DNA of 64,000 bases from Actinomycetaceae bacterium (GTDB taxonomy: Bacteria > Actinomycetota > Actinomycetes > Actinomycetales > Actinomycetaceae). Location: the NCBI GenBank assembly GCA_030527545.1, contig JAUNAP010000006.1, positions 62,001 to 126,000 of the forward strand, given 5' to 3'. This document shows positions 1-7,624 of the stretch, one piece after another (the stretch's first letter is position 1; every line of letters begins with the position of its first letter). The notes under the pieces were generated by a model that saw nothing but the letters and a program-made list of their open reading frames with translations, was not told the origin of the DNA and did no database searches. Made by a program: the position numbers and the translations under genes.

Positions 1-158
1 GCAACATCGCCCACCACCTCGTCGTCACCCTGCCCACCGGGATTATCGCGCTCGCGGGGATTGTCCTCATCGGTATCGGGTTCGTGTCGCACGGCGCCCG
101 CCGGGCGGGACGACGTGACTACGTCGCCCACCGCACGATCGAACGCATGGATTCGTGA
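1..158 (+). CDS. C-terminal end of a membrane protein (holin-X-like?), 5' truncated by window edge
   Basis: Frame 3 is open from the window edge to a TGA at 156-158. The visible 51 residues hold one hydrophobic segment (about residues 8-32, rich in Leu, Ile, Val and Gly) followed by a basic Arg-rich tail, as in a small inner-membrane protein. The stop overlaps the GTG start of the next gene (GTGA), so the two are probably translationally coupled. In mycobacteria the gene before the EphE-type hydrolase and close to nth is a small holin-like membrane protein; the same neighbourhood here makes that identity plausible, but it is inferred from context and not from a motif. Confidence 0.5.
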   Translation, partial: NIAHHLVVTLPTGIIALAGIVLIGIGFVSHGARRAGRRDYVAHRTIERMDS

Positions 159-1066
159 GGACACCCGCTCCCCCAGATCCCACCCTCGTTCGCCCTCCCG
201 GCCCGTGGGTGCACCGCGACCTATCCGTCAACGGGACGCAGCTCCACATCGTCGAGACGGGGAACCTGCGTTCAACGGACGCCCTCATCCTCATCCATGG
301 TTTTCCGCAGATGTGGTGGGCATGGCGAGATGTCCTCGAAGCGCACGCCGATTCCGACCGGCGTGTCGTCGCCATGGACATTCGCGGCAGTGGCGGTTCG
401 GATCGTCCGCCCACGGGCTACGATCTCGTCACTCTCGCCCGCGACGCAATCGGCGTGGCCACGAGCGTGGGAGCCCGCCGGGCCGTCCTCGTGGGCCACG
501 GGATCGGCGGGGTGCTTGCCTGGACAGCGGCGGCGATAGCACCGGGGCTCATCCGCGGGATCGTGCCCATCGCGGCTCCCCACCCCCTCGAGTTGCGTAC
601 CTACCTCCACGCCCTGTTCACTCGAGGGGCGGCGACCTACGCCCTCTTCCACGTGCCCGTCGCTGGTCCTCATCGGCTACGTTCGACGCGCGGCGTACGG
701 GGCATCCTCGGCAACTGGTCGGCGCCGGCCAACCGGGCCCGCGTCCTCGCGGGTAGTGCCCGCTATCACGAAGTTCTCTCGGCGCCCTTCGCGGCGGAGG
801 CGGCGCTACGGCCCCTCAAGCAGCTCCGATTCCTTACCCGGCAGGAACGCCGGCTCCTACGCGTACCGGTCGCCTCTCCGGTTCTTGCCGTTCGAGGCCG
901 CTCCGACCGGATCATGCCCGCGCAGGCGTTTGCGCGCGACGCCGAGCACGTCGTCTCACTACTCACTCACGTGGCGCTCCCCGAATGCGGCCACTTCGTA
1001 CCGGAAGAGGCACCGGGGCCGCTCATGGACGCGATGCGGCCCGTCGTCGACTCTATGCTGCCCTAG
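155..1066 (+). CDS. alpha/beta hydrolase, EphE-like, possibly without a catalytic nucleophile
   Basis: A 303-residue alpha/beta hydrolase of the epoxide hydrolase/haloalkane dehalogenase type. HGFPQMWW near residue 47 is the oxyanion-hole HGxP motif, a GRSDRIMP segment carries the likely acid, and ECGHFVPEEAP near the C-terminus carries the catalytic His. The nucleophile elbow reads V-G-H-G-I-G-G (residues 113-119): the position that is Asp in epoxide hydrolases (H-D-W-G-G) or Ser in esterases is Gly116. The GTG start overlaps the upstream stop and the gene converges on nth with a CTAG stop overlap. The neighbourhood resembles mycobacterial ephE near nth. The fold is sure; the activity is doubtful because of the Gly. 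Confidence 0.85.
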   Translation: MRTPAPPDPTLVRPPGPWVHRDLSVNGTQLHIVETGNLRSTDALILIHGFPQMWWAWRDVLEAHADSDRRVVAMDIRGSGGSDRPPTGYDLVTLARDAIGVATSVGARRAVLVGHGIGGVLAWTAAAIAPGLIRGIVPIAAPHPLELRTYLHALFTRGAATYALFHVPVAGPHRLRSTRGVRGILGNWSAPANRARVLAGSARYHEVLSAPFAAEAALRPLKQLRFLTRQERRLLRVPVASPVLAVRGRSDRIMPAQAFARDAEHVVSLLTHVALPECGHFVPEEAPGPLMDAMRPVVDSMLP

Positions 1067-1707
1067 TCGACCCCGACCTTCGGACACACGTCGTTGAGCA
1101 GACACGAGTCGCAGGCGGGCCCGCGCGAGTGGCATACCTGCCGGCCGTGGAGGATGAGTCGATGACACACCCGCGTCCAGTCGCTGTCCGCACCGTCGCG
1201 GGTGAGCACGGCCGCGAGATCCCTCTCCACCGCCCGCGGGCTCGCGGCCTCGCTCAGACCTAGCCTGCGGGCGAGCCTGCCGACGTGGGTGTCGACGGTG
1301 AGGGAGGGCTGGCCGAAACAATTGCCGAGCACGACGTGGGCCGTCTTCCTGCCCACACCCGGAAGCGCCTCGAGGCTGGCGCGCGAGTCGGGGACTCCTC
1401 CCCCGTGAATCTCGACAAGACCGCTGGCCAGGCGGATGAGCTGGTCGGCGCGGCGATTCTGAAACCCCAGCGGCCTCACGATCTCCCTTACACTCTCCAC
1501 GTTGGCGCCCGCGAGCGCCTGAGGGGTCGGGTAGGCCGCGAAGAGCGACGGGGTGACCTCGTTGACACGCGCGTCGGTCGTCTGCGCGGACAGTACAGTG
1601 GCGACGAGAAGCTCGAATGCGGAGCTGTGGTGCAGTGCGCACGCCGCATCCGGGTAGGCCGAGGCGAGCCGGTCCTCGACGAGGCGTGCGCGTTTGCGGC
1701 GTTCCAT
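1063..1707 (-). CDS. nth: endonuclease III (DNA glycosylase/AP lyase)
   Basis: Base-excision repair enzyme that removes oxidised pyrimidines and cuts at the abasic site by beta-elimination. The 214-residue protein is of normal family length. The helix-hairpin-helix LPGVGRKTAHVVL (about 115-127) supplies catalytic Lys121, and VDTHVGR supplies Asp139. The C-terminal iron-sulfur loop has Cys192, Cys199, Cys202 and Cys208, the exact C-x6-C-x2-C-x5-C spacing of the [4Fe-4S] cluster. The ATG start at 1707 has no strong Shine-Dalgarno. Its stop codon shares the four bases CTAG with the stop of the converging hydrolase, so no terminator separates them. Confidence 0.96.
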   Translation of the reverse strand: MERRKRARLVEDRLASAYPDAACALHHSSAFELLVATVLSAQTTDARVNEVTPSLFAAYPTPQALAGANVESVREIVRPLGFQNRRADQLIRLASGLVEIHGGGVPDSRASLEALPGVGRKTAHVVLGNCFGQPSLTVDTHVGRLARRLGLSEAASPRAVERDLAAVLTRDGADSDWTRVCHRLILHGRQVCHSRGPACDSCLLNDVCPKVGVD

Positions 1708-1780
1708 CCTGCCTTCCCACCTGCTCTCGGCGATAGAATTGGGGTGTCCGTCAGTCTAGTGAGAGAGGCAGCGTCGCGCG

Positions 1781-2839
1781 ATGTTTTCTTTCCGTCACCT
1801 CACGAAGTCCTACGGGCACAAGCGCGTCCTCAACGACGTGACTTTCGAGGTCCCGCCGGGCTCGATCACGGGCTTTGTCGGCCCCAATGGCGCCGGCAAG
1901 TCCACGTCGATGCGGCTGGCCGCGTGCCTGGAGAATCCCGACTCTGGGGAGGTCACCATCGACGGCGCGGCCTTCAGCGGCCTCACCCAGCCGCTGTCTA
2001 TCCTCGGGTGCCTCCTGGACGCGGAGTGGTTCCATCCCGCGCGTTCGGGACGCGATCATCTACGCGCACTCGCCGCCCCGCAGGGTATTTCGGATCACCG
2101 TGTCGAAGAGGTCCTCGAGGTCGTGGGGATGCGCGAAGCCGCGCGCGCCAACGTTGGCAGCTACTCGCTGGGTATGCGTCAGCGGGTGGGCATCGCGGCG
2201 GCCCTGCTCGGCGACCCGCGCAACTACCTCCTCGACGAGCCCATGAACGGACTGGATCCGCAGGGTATCGCGTGGCTGCGGGACCTGCTGCGTGCCGAGG
2301 CGGAGCGTGGAAAATCGATCCTGCTGTCCTCGCATCTTATGGGCGAGATAGCTCAGGTGGCCGACCGGGTTGTCGTTATCGAGAGGGGAGAGATCCTCAC
2401 CTCCTCAACAATGGCCGATTTCATTGCCGATGTCCGCGGCGGCGTCGAGGTGAGCGTCGAGGGCGATGTGAACGCGCTCCTCGCCGAGCTTGACGGGGTT
2501 CTCGCCTCGCCTCACAAGGATGGACTCACCCTCATTGAGGGCGTCGATGCGGCCGACATCGCGCGTGCGGCGCAGCGCGCCGGGCTTATACTCACGCACC
2601 TGGCGGCACACCACGATTCGCTCGAACAGGCGTACTTCCGCCTCCTCCACGAGCGCCCCGAACAGCAGGGTCGCACCGAACCGCACCCCCTCGAACAGGT
2701 CACACCTACCCCGGCTGACGACCCCGACGAAACGGCACGTCCCCGTGGGCGCCACGCCGCCCCCATCGTCGATGACGCCGAAACGACCCCGGTCGCCACG
2801 CCCGCGCGTCGCTACCCGTCCAGGAAGGAACGCCGATGA
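1781..2839 (+). CDS. ABC transporter ATP-binding protein (ABC-2 exporter type)
   Basis: Cytoplasmic ATPase of an ABC exporter. Walker A GPNGAGKST lies at residues 34-42, the signature SLGMRQ at 129-134, Walker B NYLLDEP at 148-154 and the switch His at 185. The ATPase domain ends near residue 215. The remainder is a Pro/Glu/Thr-rich tail to residue 352 that is longer than in typical members and of unknown role. A GAGAGAGG-like ribosome binding site precedes the ATG. The stop overlaps the permease start (ATGA), so the two form one transporter. The domain order fits the bacitracin/lantibiotic-resistance or drug-export ABC-2 group; the substrate cannot be read from sequence. Confidence 0.9.
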   Translation: MFSFRHLTKSYGHKRVLNDVTFEVPPGSITGFVGPNGAGKSTSMRLAACLENPDSGEVTIDGAAFSGLTQPLSILGCLLDAEWFHPARSGRDHLRALAAPQGISDHRVEEVLEVVGMREAARANVGSYSLGMRQRVGIAAALLGDPRNYLLDEPMNGLDPQGIAWLRDLLRAEAERGKSILLSSHLMGEIAQVADRVVVIERGEILTSSTMADFIADVRGGVEVSVEGDVNALLAELDGVLASPHKDGLTLIEGVDAADIARAAQRAGLILTHLAAHHDSLEQAYFRLLHERPEQQGRTEPHPLEQVTPTPADDPDETARPRGRHAAPIVDDAETTPVATPARRYPSRKERR

Positions 2840-3714
2840 GCTCACCAATCACCCCCCGACGCGAGGTCGCCCAGCGTCACCGTGTGTCGTGGCGCGGCAT
2901 CGTGCGCGCCGAGATCATCAAGATGCGTTCGCTCACTCCCTCGATTGTCCTCCTGGGAATAACGTTTGGACTCATGGTGGCGGCGGCCCTCTCCTACTCC
3001 TTCCTCCTGGGGGCCCTGTCGGGCCTCGGACCGCAAAGCGGTGTGCGCGAGGAAAACCTCGCCACTTTCGGGTCGACGGGTGCGACAACAACGATGGTGC
3101 TCTCAGCGATCTTTGGCGCCTACTGCGTGTGTGCAGACGACCGCCACGGCGTCACAGCGGCTTCTTTCCTCGCCTGTGCCTCGCGGCGCTCACTCGTGAC
3201 TGCCAAGGTCGCCGTCGCCTCGGTAATCGTCGCCGTCGTTACGTTCTTCGGTGCGCTCGTCGAGATCCTCCTCGGCGGCCTTATCTGTGGCGTCATCTAC
3301 GATCTGCCCTATCCGTGGGACGTGACCGACCTGTGGTTCGCTCTCCTGGGGGTGCCACTGGCTTCTGCGCTGGCGTGTCTCATCGGCGTGGGGGTTGCAC
3401 TGATCTTCCGCTCGCTTCTCGCCGCGACCCTGACAGTGGTGGGGGTGTGGTATCTCCTGCCGATCGTCGTGATGTTCGCCCTCGGGTTCCTCACCCGCAT
3501 TGACGGTACGAGCTTCCTCGAGAAGAGCTACAACCTCCTACCCAACTTTGCCCTGGGTCTCCTCGTCACCTCGCCGACGCTCGCCGCAAGGGACGTGGCC
3601 GACACCTTCGTCCACTCGTGGTGGATCGCGTTCATCGTGGCGCTTGTGTGGACTCTCCTCCTCCTCGGCGTGGGGATGTGGTTATTCGGTAGACGTCCGT
3701 TGCGGGCCCGCTAG
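2836..3714 (+). CDS. ABC-2 type transporter permease
   Basis: A 292-residue integral membrane protein with about six hydrophobic segments: one near residues 35-55, several between 90 and 215, and a last one near 262-285. A short basic cytoplasmic N-terminus precedes them. It overlaps the ATPase gene upstream by ATGA and its stop shares one base with the start of the following methyltransferase, so all three are likely one transcript. It is the membrane half of the exporter begun at 1781. No substrate-specific motif is visible. Confidence 0.82.
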   Translation: MSSPITPRREVAQRHRVSWRGIVRAEIIKMRSLTPSIVLLGITFGLMVAAALSYSFLLGALSGLGPQSGVREENLATFGSTGATTTMVLSAIFGAYCVCADDRHGVTAASFLACASRRSLVTAKVAVASVIVAVVTFFGALVEILLGGLICGVIYDLPYPWDVTDLWFALLGVPLASALACLIGVGVALIFRSLLAATLTVVGVWYLLPIVVMFALGFLTRIDGTSFLEKSYNLLPNFALGLLVTSPTLAARDVADTFVHSWWIAFIVALVWTLLLLGVGMWLFGRRPLRAR

Positions 3715-4514
3715 TGTCCTACCAACTTGGCCGCCTGGCCGGCCCCGGCGAGGTTACCGATCCGCACGGGGTTGGTGCACAGGCCGACGCGCCGGCCAAT
3801 CCTTTCGAGCGTGTCGACGGCACCTACGAGGCGGTGCGTCCGGAATATCCCCCCTCGATCGTCGAGGCGATCGTTACCTCGTGCGAGCGTGACGTCCCCC
3901 GCATCGGTGATGTCGGCGCGGGGACTGGCAAAATGACCCGCCTTCTCAGTGCCGCCGGCGCGGACGTGTGGGCGATCGAGCCCGCCCCCGCTATGGTTTC
4001 GCAGCTGGCGCGATACGTCGATGCGTCACGTATCCGTCAGGCACGCGCCGAAGCGACCGGGCTCGAGGACGACTCACTCGAGGCTCTCGTCTACGCCCAA
4101 TCGTGGCACTGGCTCGACGCCCGATGCGCCGCCGCCGAGGCCGCACGCGTCCTCACCGCCTCGGGGACGGTGTGGATCGTCTTCAACCAGCTTGACGTGC
4201 GCGTCGAATGGGTGCGCCGTCTCACTCGTATCATGCGCTCCGGCGACGTCCATCGCCCCGACAAGCCCCCGCTCCTGGGGCCAAACTTCGGCGCACCCGC
4301 CCTCACCATGCGGGTGTGGGAGGACGCGCTCACCCCGGCGGAGGTCATGGCGCTCGCGCGTACCCGATCGTCCTATCTGCGCTCGAGCGAGTCCGGTCGG
4401 GCGCACATGCAGGCCAACCTTCGGTGGTACCTCGGCGATCACCTGGGCTACGGACCGGGCCAGCCCATCCGTTTGCCCTACTACACCTTGGCGTGGCGCT
4501 TTGCCCGGGCATGA
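3714..4514 (+). CDS. class I SAM-dependent methyltransferase
   Basis: A 266-residue methyltransferase of the UbiE/COQ5-like Methyltransf_11 group. Motif I is DVGAGTGKMTRLL (66-78), followed by the acidic end of strand 2 (WAIEPAPAM, about 86-94), and a SWHWLD segment matches the region after motif III. The GTG start overlaps the permease stop (TAGTG). The likely Tam/BioC-like fold suggests a small-molecule substrate, but nothing identifies it. The position after an ABC exporter hints at modification of the exported compound or of its target; this is inference only. Confidence 0.8.
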   Translation: MSYQLGRLAGPGEVTDPHGVGAQADAPANPFERVDGTYEAVRPEYPPSIVEAIVTSCERDVPRIGDVGAGTGKMTRLLSAAGADVWAIEPAPAMVSQLARYVDASRIRQARAEATGLEDDSLEALVYAQSWHWLDARCAAAEAARVLTASGTVWIVFNQLDVRVEWVRRLTRIMRSGDVHRPDKPPLLGPNFGAPALTMRVWEDALTPAEVMALARTRSSYLRSSESGRAHMQANLRWYLGDHLGYGPGQPIRLPYYTLAWRFARA

Positions 4515-4523
4515 CGCGGGGGA

Positions 4524-5162
4524 TCAGCCGTAAGTGTCTCGCGGACCGCGCCCGCGCACAGTGCGGCGTCCGTGACGCCACGTTGGCTGCTGGGGCCCCA
4601 GAACGACGATCGTGTCGATGATCCCGGGCCCGCAGGCCTTCGCGATTTCGCCCATGAGCGTGGGAATGTGGTAACGCAGCTGGGTAGCCCATGCGGTCGA
4701 GGTCGCGCGAACGACGAGTCTACGGTCGTCGAAACTTTCGACGTGACAGTGGGCTGCCACCTGTTCGCCAACGATTTCACCCCATTGTGAAGCGACCTCG
4801 GCAACGTCGAGCATCGTTTCCCACCCTTCAGCCGCGACGAAGCGACTAACGAGGCGACGCAGCTTCCGCGGGTCCCTGCGTGTCTTCCTCGCCCGCGAAC
4901 GCACGATCCCAGGGGAATCCTGGAGGAGGGCGGCGCCGGGAACCGACTGGTCGCGTGTGTCAATCTCGTTCCAGCGAACCCCCGAAAACGACATCCCACT
5001 CGGCTCTTTTTCTTCGGCACCTCCGTGCGCGAATGCCTCTTCGCCGCGCCGAGGCCGCCTTCCCAACCGGTCGAGGGGCACCATGGTGTCGCCGCGCAAG
5101 AACGCCTGGGCACGGGCCTCCTGGAGGGCCCTCACCGGCACCGAAACATCGTCCTTACTCAT
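4524..5162 (-). CDS. dciA: DciA-family (DUF721) replicative helicase loader
   Basis: A 212-residue protein. The conserved DUF721/DciA domain occupies about residues 85-190 (core WGEIVGEQVAAHC followed by LVVRATSTAWATQLRYH and the IIDTIVVLGP end). The N-terminal 80 residues are charged and of low conservation, as is usual in actinobacterial members. DciA loads the DnaB helicase at the origin in bacteria that lack DnaC/DnaI. The ATG start overlaps the end of recF by 8 nt, the classic actinobacterial recF-dciA order, so it is co-translated with recF. Downstream genes on the other strand converge on it. No gyrB follows it here, unlike the usual arrangement. Confidence 0.87.
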   Translation of the reverse strand: MSKDDVSVPVRALQEARAQAFLRGDTMVPLDRLGRRPRRGEEAFAHGGAEEKEPSGMSFSGVRWNEIDTRDQSVPGAALLQDSPGIVRSRARKTRRDPRKLRRLVSRFVAAEGWETMLDVAEVASQWGEIVGEQVAAHCHVESFDDRRLVVRATSTAWATQLRYHIPTLMGEIAKACGPGIIDTIVVLGPQQPTWRHGRRTVRGRGPRDTYG

Positions 5163-6336
5163 CGGCGGCCCCCTGGAGACGCATCATCGTCGTCACACCG
5201 TCTAAATCGCGTTCGACACGGTAGAGGGTGGCGCGGAGGCTGGTGGGGATATCGTCTTCGACCGCGGCAGTGATGAGAACCTGCTCGGCATCGGCCATGA
5301 CGTCAAGGAGCGCCCGGCGACGGGAGGCATCGAGCTCGGCGAACACGTCATCGAGCACGAGCACCGGAATTCTGCCCTCGCTGCGTGTCAGCTCGAAATG
5401 CGCCAGCCGTAGAGCCAAAGCAGTTGACCAGGTTTCCCCGTGAGAGGCGAAACCTCGCACGGGCATACCCCCCAAGGTGAGTACAAGATCGTCGAGGTGA
5501 GGGCCAACGAGATTAGCCCCGCGCCGCGCCTCGTCGTCCCTCGCACCGGCGTAGGCCTCGAGCAGACTCGTGCGCACGGCGGTCTCGTCGCCGAGATCGA
5601 CGTCGGAGACGTGACGGGTGAGCTGGGCGGCGTAGTGGGCGCTCAGCACTGAGGACCCCTCCGACACGACCTCGTACATCCTGGCGATATGGGGGGCAAG
5701 GGAACTCACCAGCCTGTGCCGCTCGACGATGATCCGCGCAGCAACGCCGGCGAGCTGGGCGTCCCACACGTCCAGTGTCGACAGGTCCGCGGGAACGCCG
5801 CGTTTAACCTGGGCACACGCCCGCTTGAGCAGGGCCGCCCGCTGGCGCAATATGCGCGCGTGCTCGGCGAATATCCCCGCCATGACCGGTACCCTCGTCG
5901 CGATGAGGTCGTCGAGGAATCGCCGACGCCCGTCGGGACCTCCACGCACGATGTCGAGATCCTCGGGAGCAAACAAAACGGTGAGAACTTCACCGAGAAT
6001 GTCGCGGGGAGCCACCTGGGACCTTCCCAGTCTCGCTCGGTTGGCCTTGCCCGCGACGATTTCGAGGTCGACAAGGCGCGCTCGTTCCTCCTCGATGACC
6101 TTGACCCGAATGACTCCTGCGGCCGGAGGTTCCTCGCCGGCCAGCGGGTAACGCACGAGCGCCGTGTCGGCGCTCACCCGGTGAGAATGTAGCGTCGACA
6201 GGTAGGTGAGGGCCTCGATAAAGTTCGTCTTGCCCTGGCCGTTGCGCCCAACGAGCACGCACACGCCGGGTTCGAGCTCGACGACGAGGCTGCGGTAGGA
6301 GCGATAGTCGTCGAGGGCGACGTTGCGAAAGTACAC
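5155..6336 (-). CDS. recF: DNA replication and repair protein RecF
   Basis: SMC-like ATPase that binds gapped DNA and helps load RecA during recombinational repair and fork restart. The 393-residue length is normal. Walker A is GRNGQGKT (30-37), and the Walker B/D-loop is LVLDDVFAELD (326-336). SHGETWSTALALRL just before it is the ABC-type signature region, SxGxx. The start is GTG at 6336, 15 nt after the dnaN stop; GTACTTT gives MYFRNVALDDYRSY, the canonical RecF N-terminus. It lies in a dnaN-recF-dciA operon on the minus strand. Confidence 0.96.
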   Translation of the reverse strand: MYFRNVALDDYRSYRSLVVELEPGVCVLVGRNGQGKTNFIEALTYLSTLHSHRVSADTALVRYPLAGEEPPAAGVIRVKVIEEERARLVDLEIVAGKANRARLGRSQVAPRDILGEVLTVLFAPEDLDIVRGGPDGRRRFLDDLIATRVPVMAGIFAEHARILRQRAALLKRACAQVKRGVPADLSTLDVWDAQLAGVAARIIVERHRLVSSLAPHIARMYEVVSEGSSVLSAHYAAQLTRHVSDVDLGDETAVRTSLLEAYAGARDDEARRGANLVGPHLDDLVLTLGGMPVRGFASHGETWSTALALRLAHFELTRSEGRIPVLVLDDVFAELDASRRRALLDVMADAEQVLITAAVEDDIPTSLRATLYRVERDLDGVTTMMRLQGAADE

Positions 6337-6351
6337 GCGCCCTCAGCGTCC

Positions 6352-7476
6352 TCACGCGTAGCGGATAGGCATGAGGAGGTAGCGCATGTCTTGCGAATCC
6401 TCCCCGCCGATCTCTTCTTGCCCCGTCAAAACAACGGGCTTCGTGGCGTGCGTAAACGACAGGCGCACGTACGTCGTATCGAGGGCCTGCAGGCCGTCGA
6501 GCAGGTAGCCGGGATTGAAGGCCGTCTCAATGTCGTCGCCCTGCAGGTGACAGGTGAGGTGCTCCGACGCCTGCGCGTCCTCGCCCTGACCGGCCTCCAG
6601 CTGCAGGCCGCCGGCGTTAAAGGTAAGGCGCACGGGGGCCGAACGCTGCGTAACCAGCGCCACGCGGCGCAGCGCCGCGATCAGTTCCTCGCGATCGCAC
6701 ACAGCACGAATGTTCGACGTGTCCGGGAAAAGCTTGGCCACGGGGGGATAGTCGCCGTCCGTGAGCAGGCTCGTCATGTGTCGTCCGGCGACCTCCATGC
6801 CAACGAGCTTGGCGCTGCCGGGCTCCGTGGCCAAAGACAGAGAGATCTCGCCCGCGCCGGTGAGCGACTTCGTCATATCGGAGAGGGTCTTGGCCTTAAT
6901 GAGCGCCGACACCTCAACCTGGGAGGCCGGGCTCCACTCCAGCGTGCGCACCGCCAAACGGTAACGGTCAGTTGCCATGAGGGTGACGACGTCGCCGTCA
7001 AAACCCATGTGGATGGTCGTCAGCAGCGGCAGCGTGTCGTCCTTCGCGGAGGCGCGAGCGACCTGCCCAACCGCGTGGGCGAAAGCCTGGGCGTCGATCG
7101 TGCCCGTCTGCTCGGGCATCTGCGGAAGCTGAGGATAGGCGTCAAGCGGCATCGACATGAGGCTGAAGTTCGCCGCCCCGCAGGTGATGGCGAGCGCGGC
7201 CCCCTCGAGGTCGACGTCGACGGGCTTGTTCGGCAGGGACTTGCAGATGTCCGACAGTAGCCGCCCGGACACGAGCACCTCACCGGGGGCGGCGATATCG
7301 GCCTCGATGCGAGCCGTCGCGGAAACCTCGTAGTCGAAGCTCGATAGCGTGACGACACCGTCGGCGGCGCTCATCCGAACCCCGGCCAGCACCGCCGTCG
7401 CGGGACGTTGCGGCAACGTGCGGGCCGTCCACGTCACGGCCTCGGCGAGGGCATCCCTGTCGACACGAAACTTCAC
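6352..7476 (-). CDS. dnaN: DNA polymerase III beta sliding clamp
   Basis: Ring-forming processivity clamp of the replicative polymerase. The 374-residue protein has the three repeated clamp domains and ends in the clamp-typical YLLMPIRYA. I chose the GTG at 7476 over an in-frame GTG at 7494 because it gives the canonical MKFRVDRDALAEAV N-terminus and has GGAAGGGG about 5 nt upstream. A TAAGAT -10 box on the minus strand (7506-7511) would give a short leader. It is divergent from murT and heads dnaN-recF-dciA. The usual upstream neighbour dnaA is more than 50 kb away. Confidence 0.96.
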   Translation of the reverse strand: MKFRVDRDALAEAVTWTARTLPQRPATAVLAGVRMSAADGVVTLSSFDYEVSATARIEADIAAPGEVLVSGRLLSDICKSLPNKPVDVDLEGAALAITCGAANFSLMSMPLDAYPQLPQMPEQTGTIDAQAFAHAVGQVARASAKDDTLPLLTTIHMGFDGDVVTLMATDRYRLAVRTLEWSPASQVEVSALIKAKTLSDMTKSLTGAGEISLSLATEPGSAKLVGMEVAGRHMTSLLTDGDYPPVAKLFPDTSNIRAVCDREELIAALRRVALVTQRSAPVRLTFNAGGLQLEAGQGEDAQASEHLTCHLQGDDIETAFNPGYLLDGLQALDTTYVRLSFTHATKPVVLTGQEEIGGEDSQDMRYLLMPIRYA

Positions 7477-7505
7477 TTTGTCCCCTTCCGTCACAATTGC
7501 CCCTC

Positions 7506-7511
7506 ATCTTA
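7506..7511 (-). promoter_or_regulatory. -10 box of the dnaN-recF-dciA operon
   Basis: TAAGAT on the minus strand, 29 nt before the chosen dnaN start, places transcription start a little upstream of the GGAAGGGG ribosome binding site. No convincing -35 element is visible at 16-18 nt distance. Confidence 0.4.
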
Positions 7512-7612
7512 CCCGTTCCCGGCGCGGCGGCATACCCCGCAGAAGAGACAGTGATAAAGAGCAGCAACACCATTTTCACGCGGCGAAACGATCGGGCGGG
7601 CGTGGTCTCCAC

Positions 7613-7618
7613 TAAACT
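7613..7618 (+). promoter_or_regulatory. -10 box of murT (leaderless start)
   Basis: TAAACT followed by exactly 6 nt and the GTG start codon of murT. No Shine-Dalgarno lies between. This spacing puts the transcription start at or next to the start codon, so the mRNA is probably leaderless. Confidence 0.55.
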
Positions 7619-7624
7619 GACCGC

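Noticed and set aside
6391-7260. 289-codon plus-strand frame opposite dnaN
   Set aside because: It is fully antisense to the beta clamp gene and has no recognisable motif.
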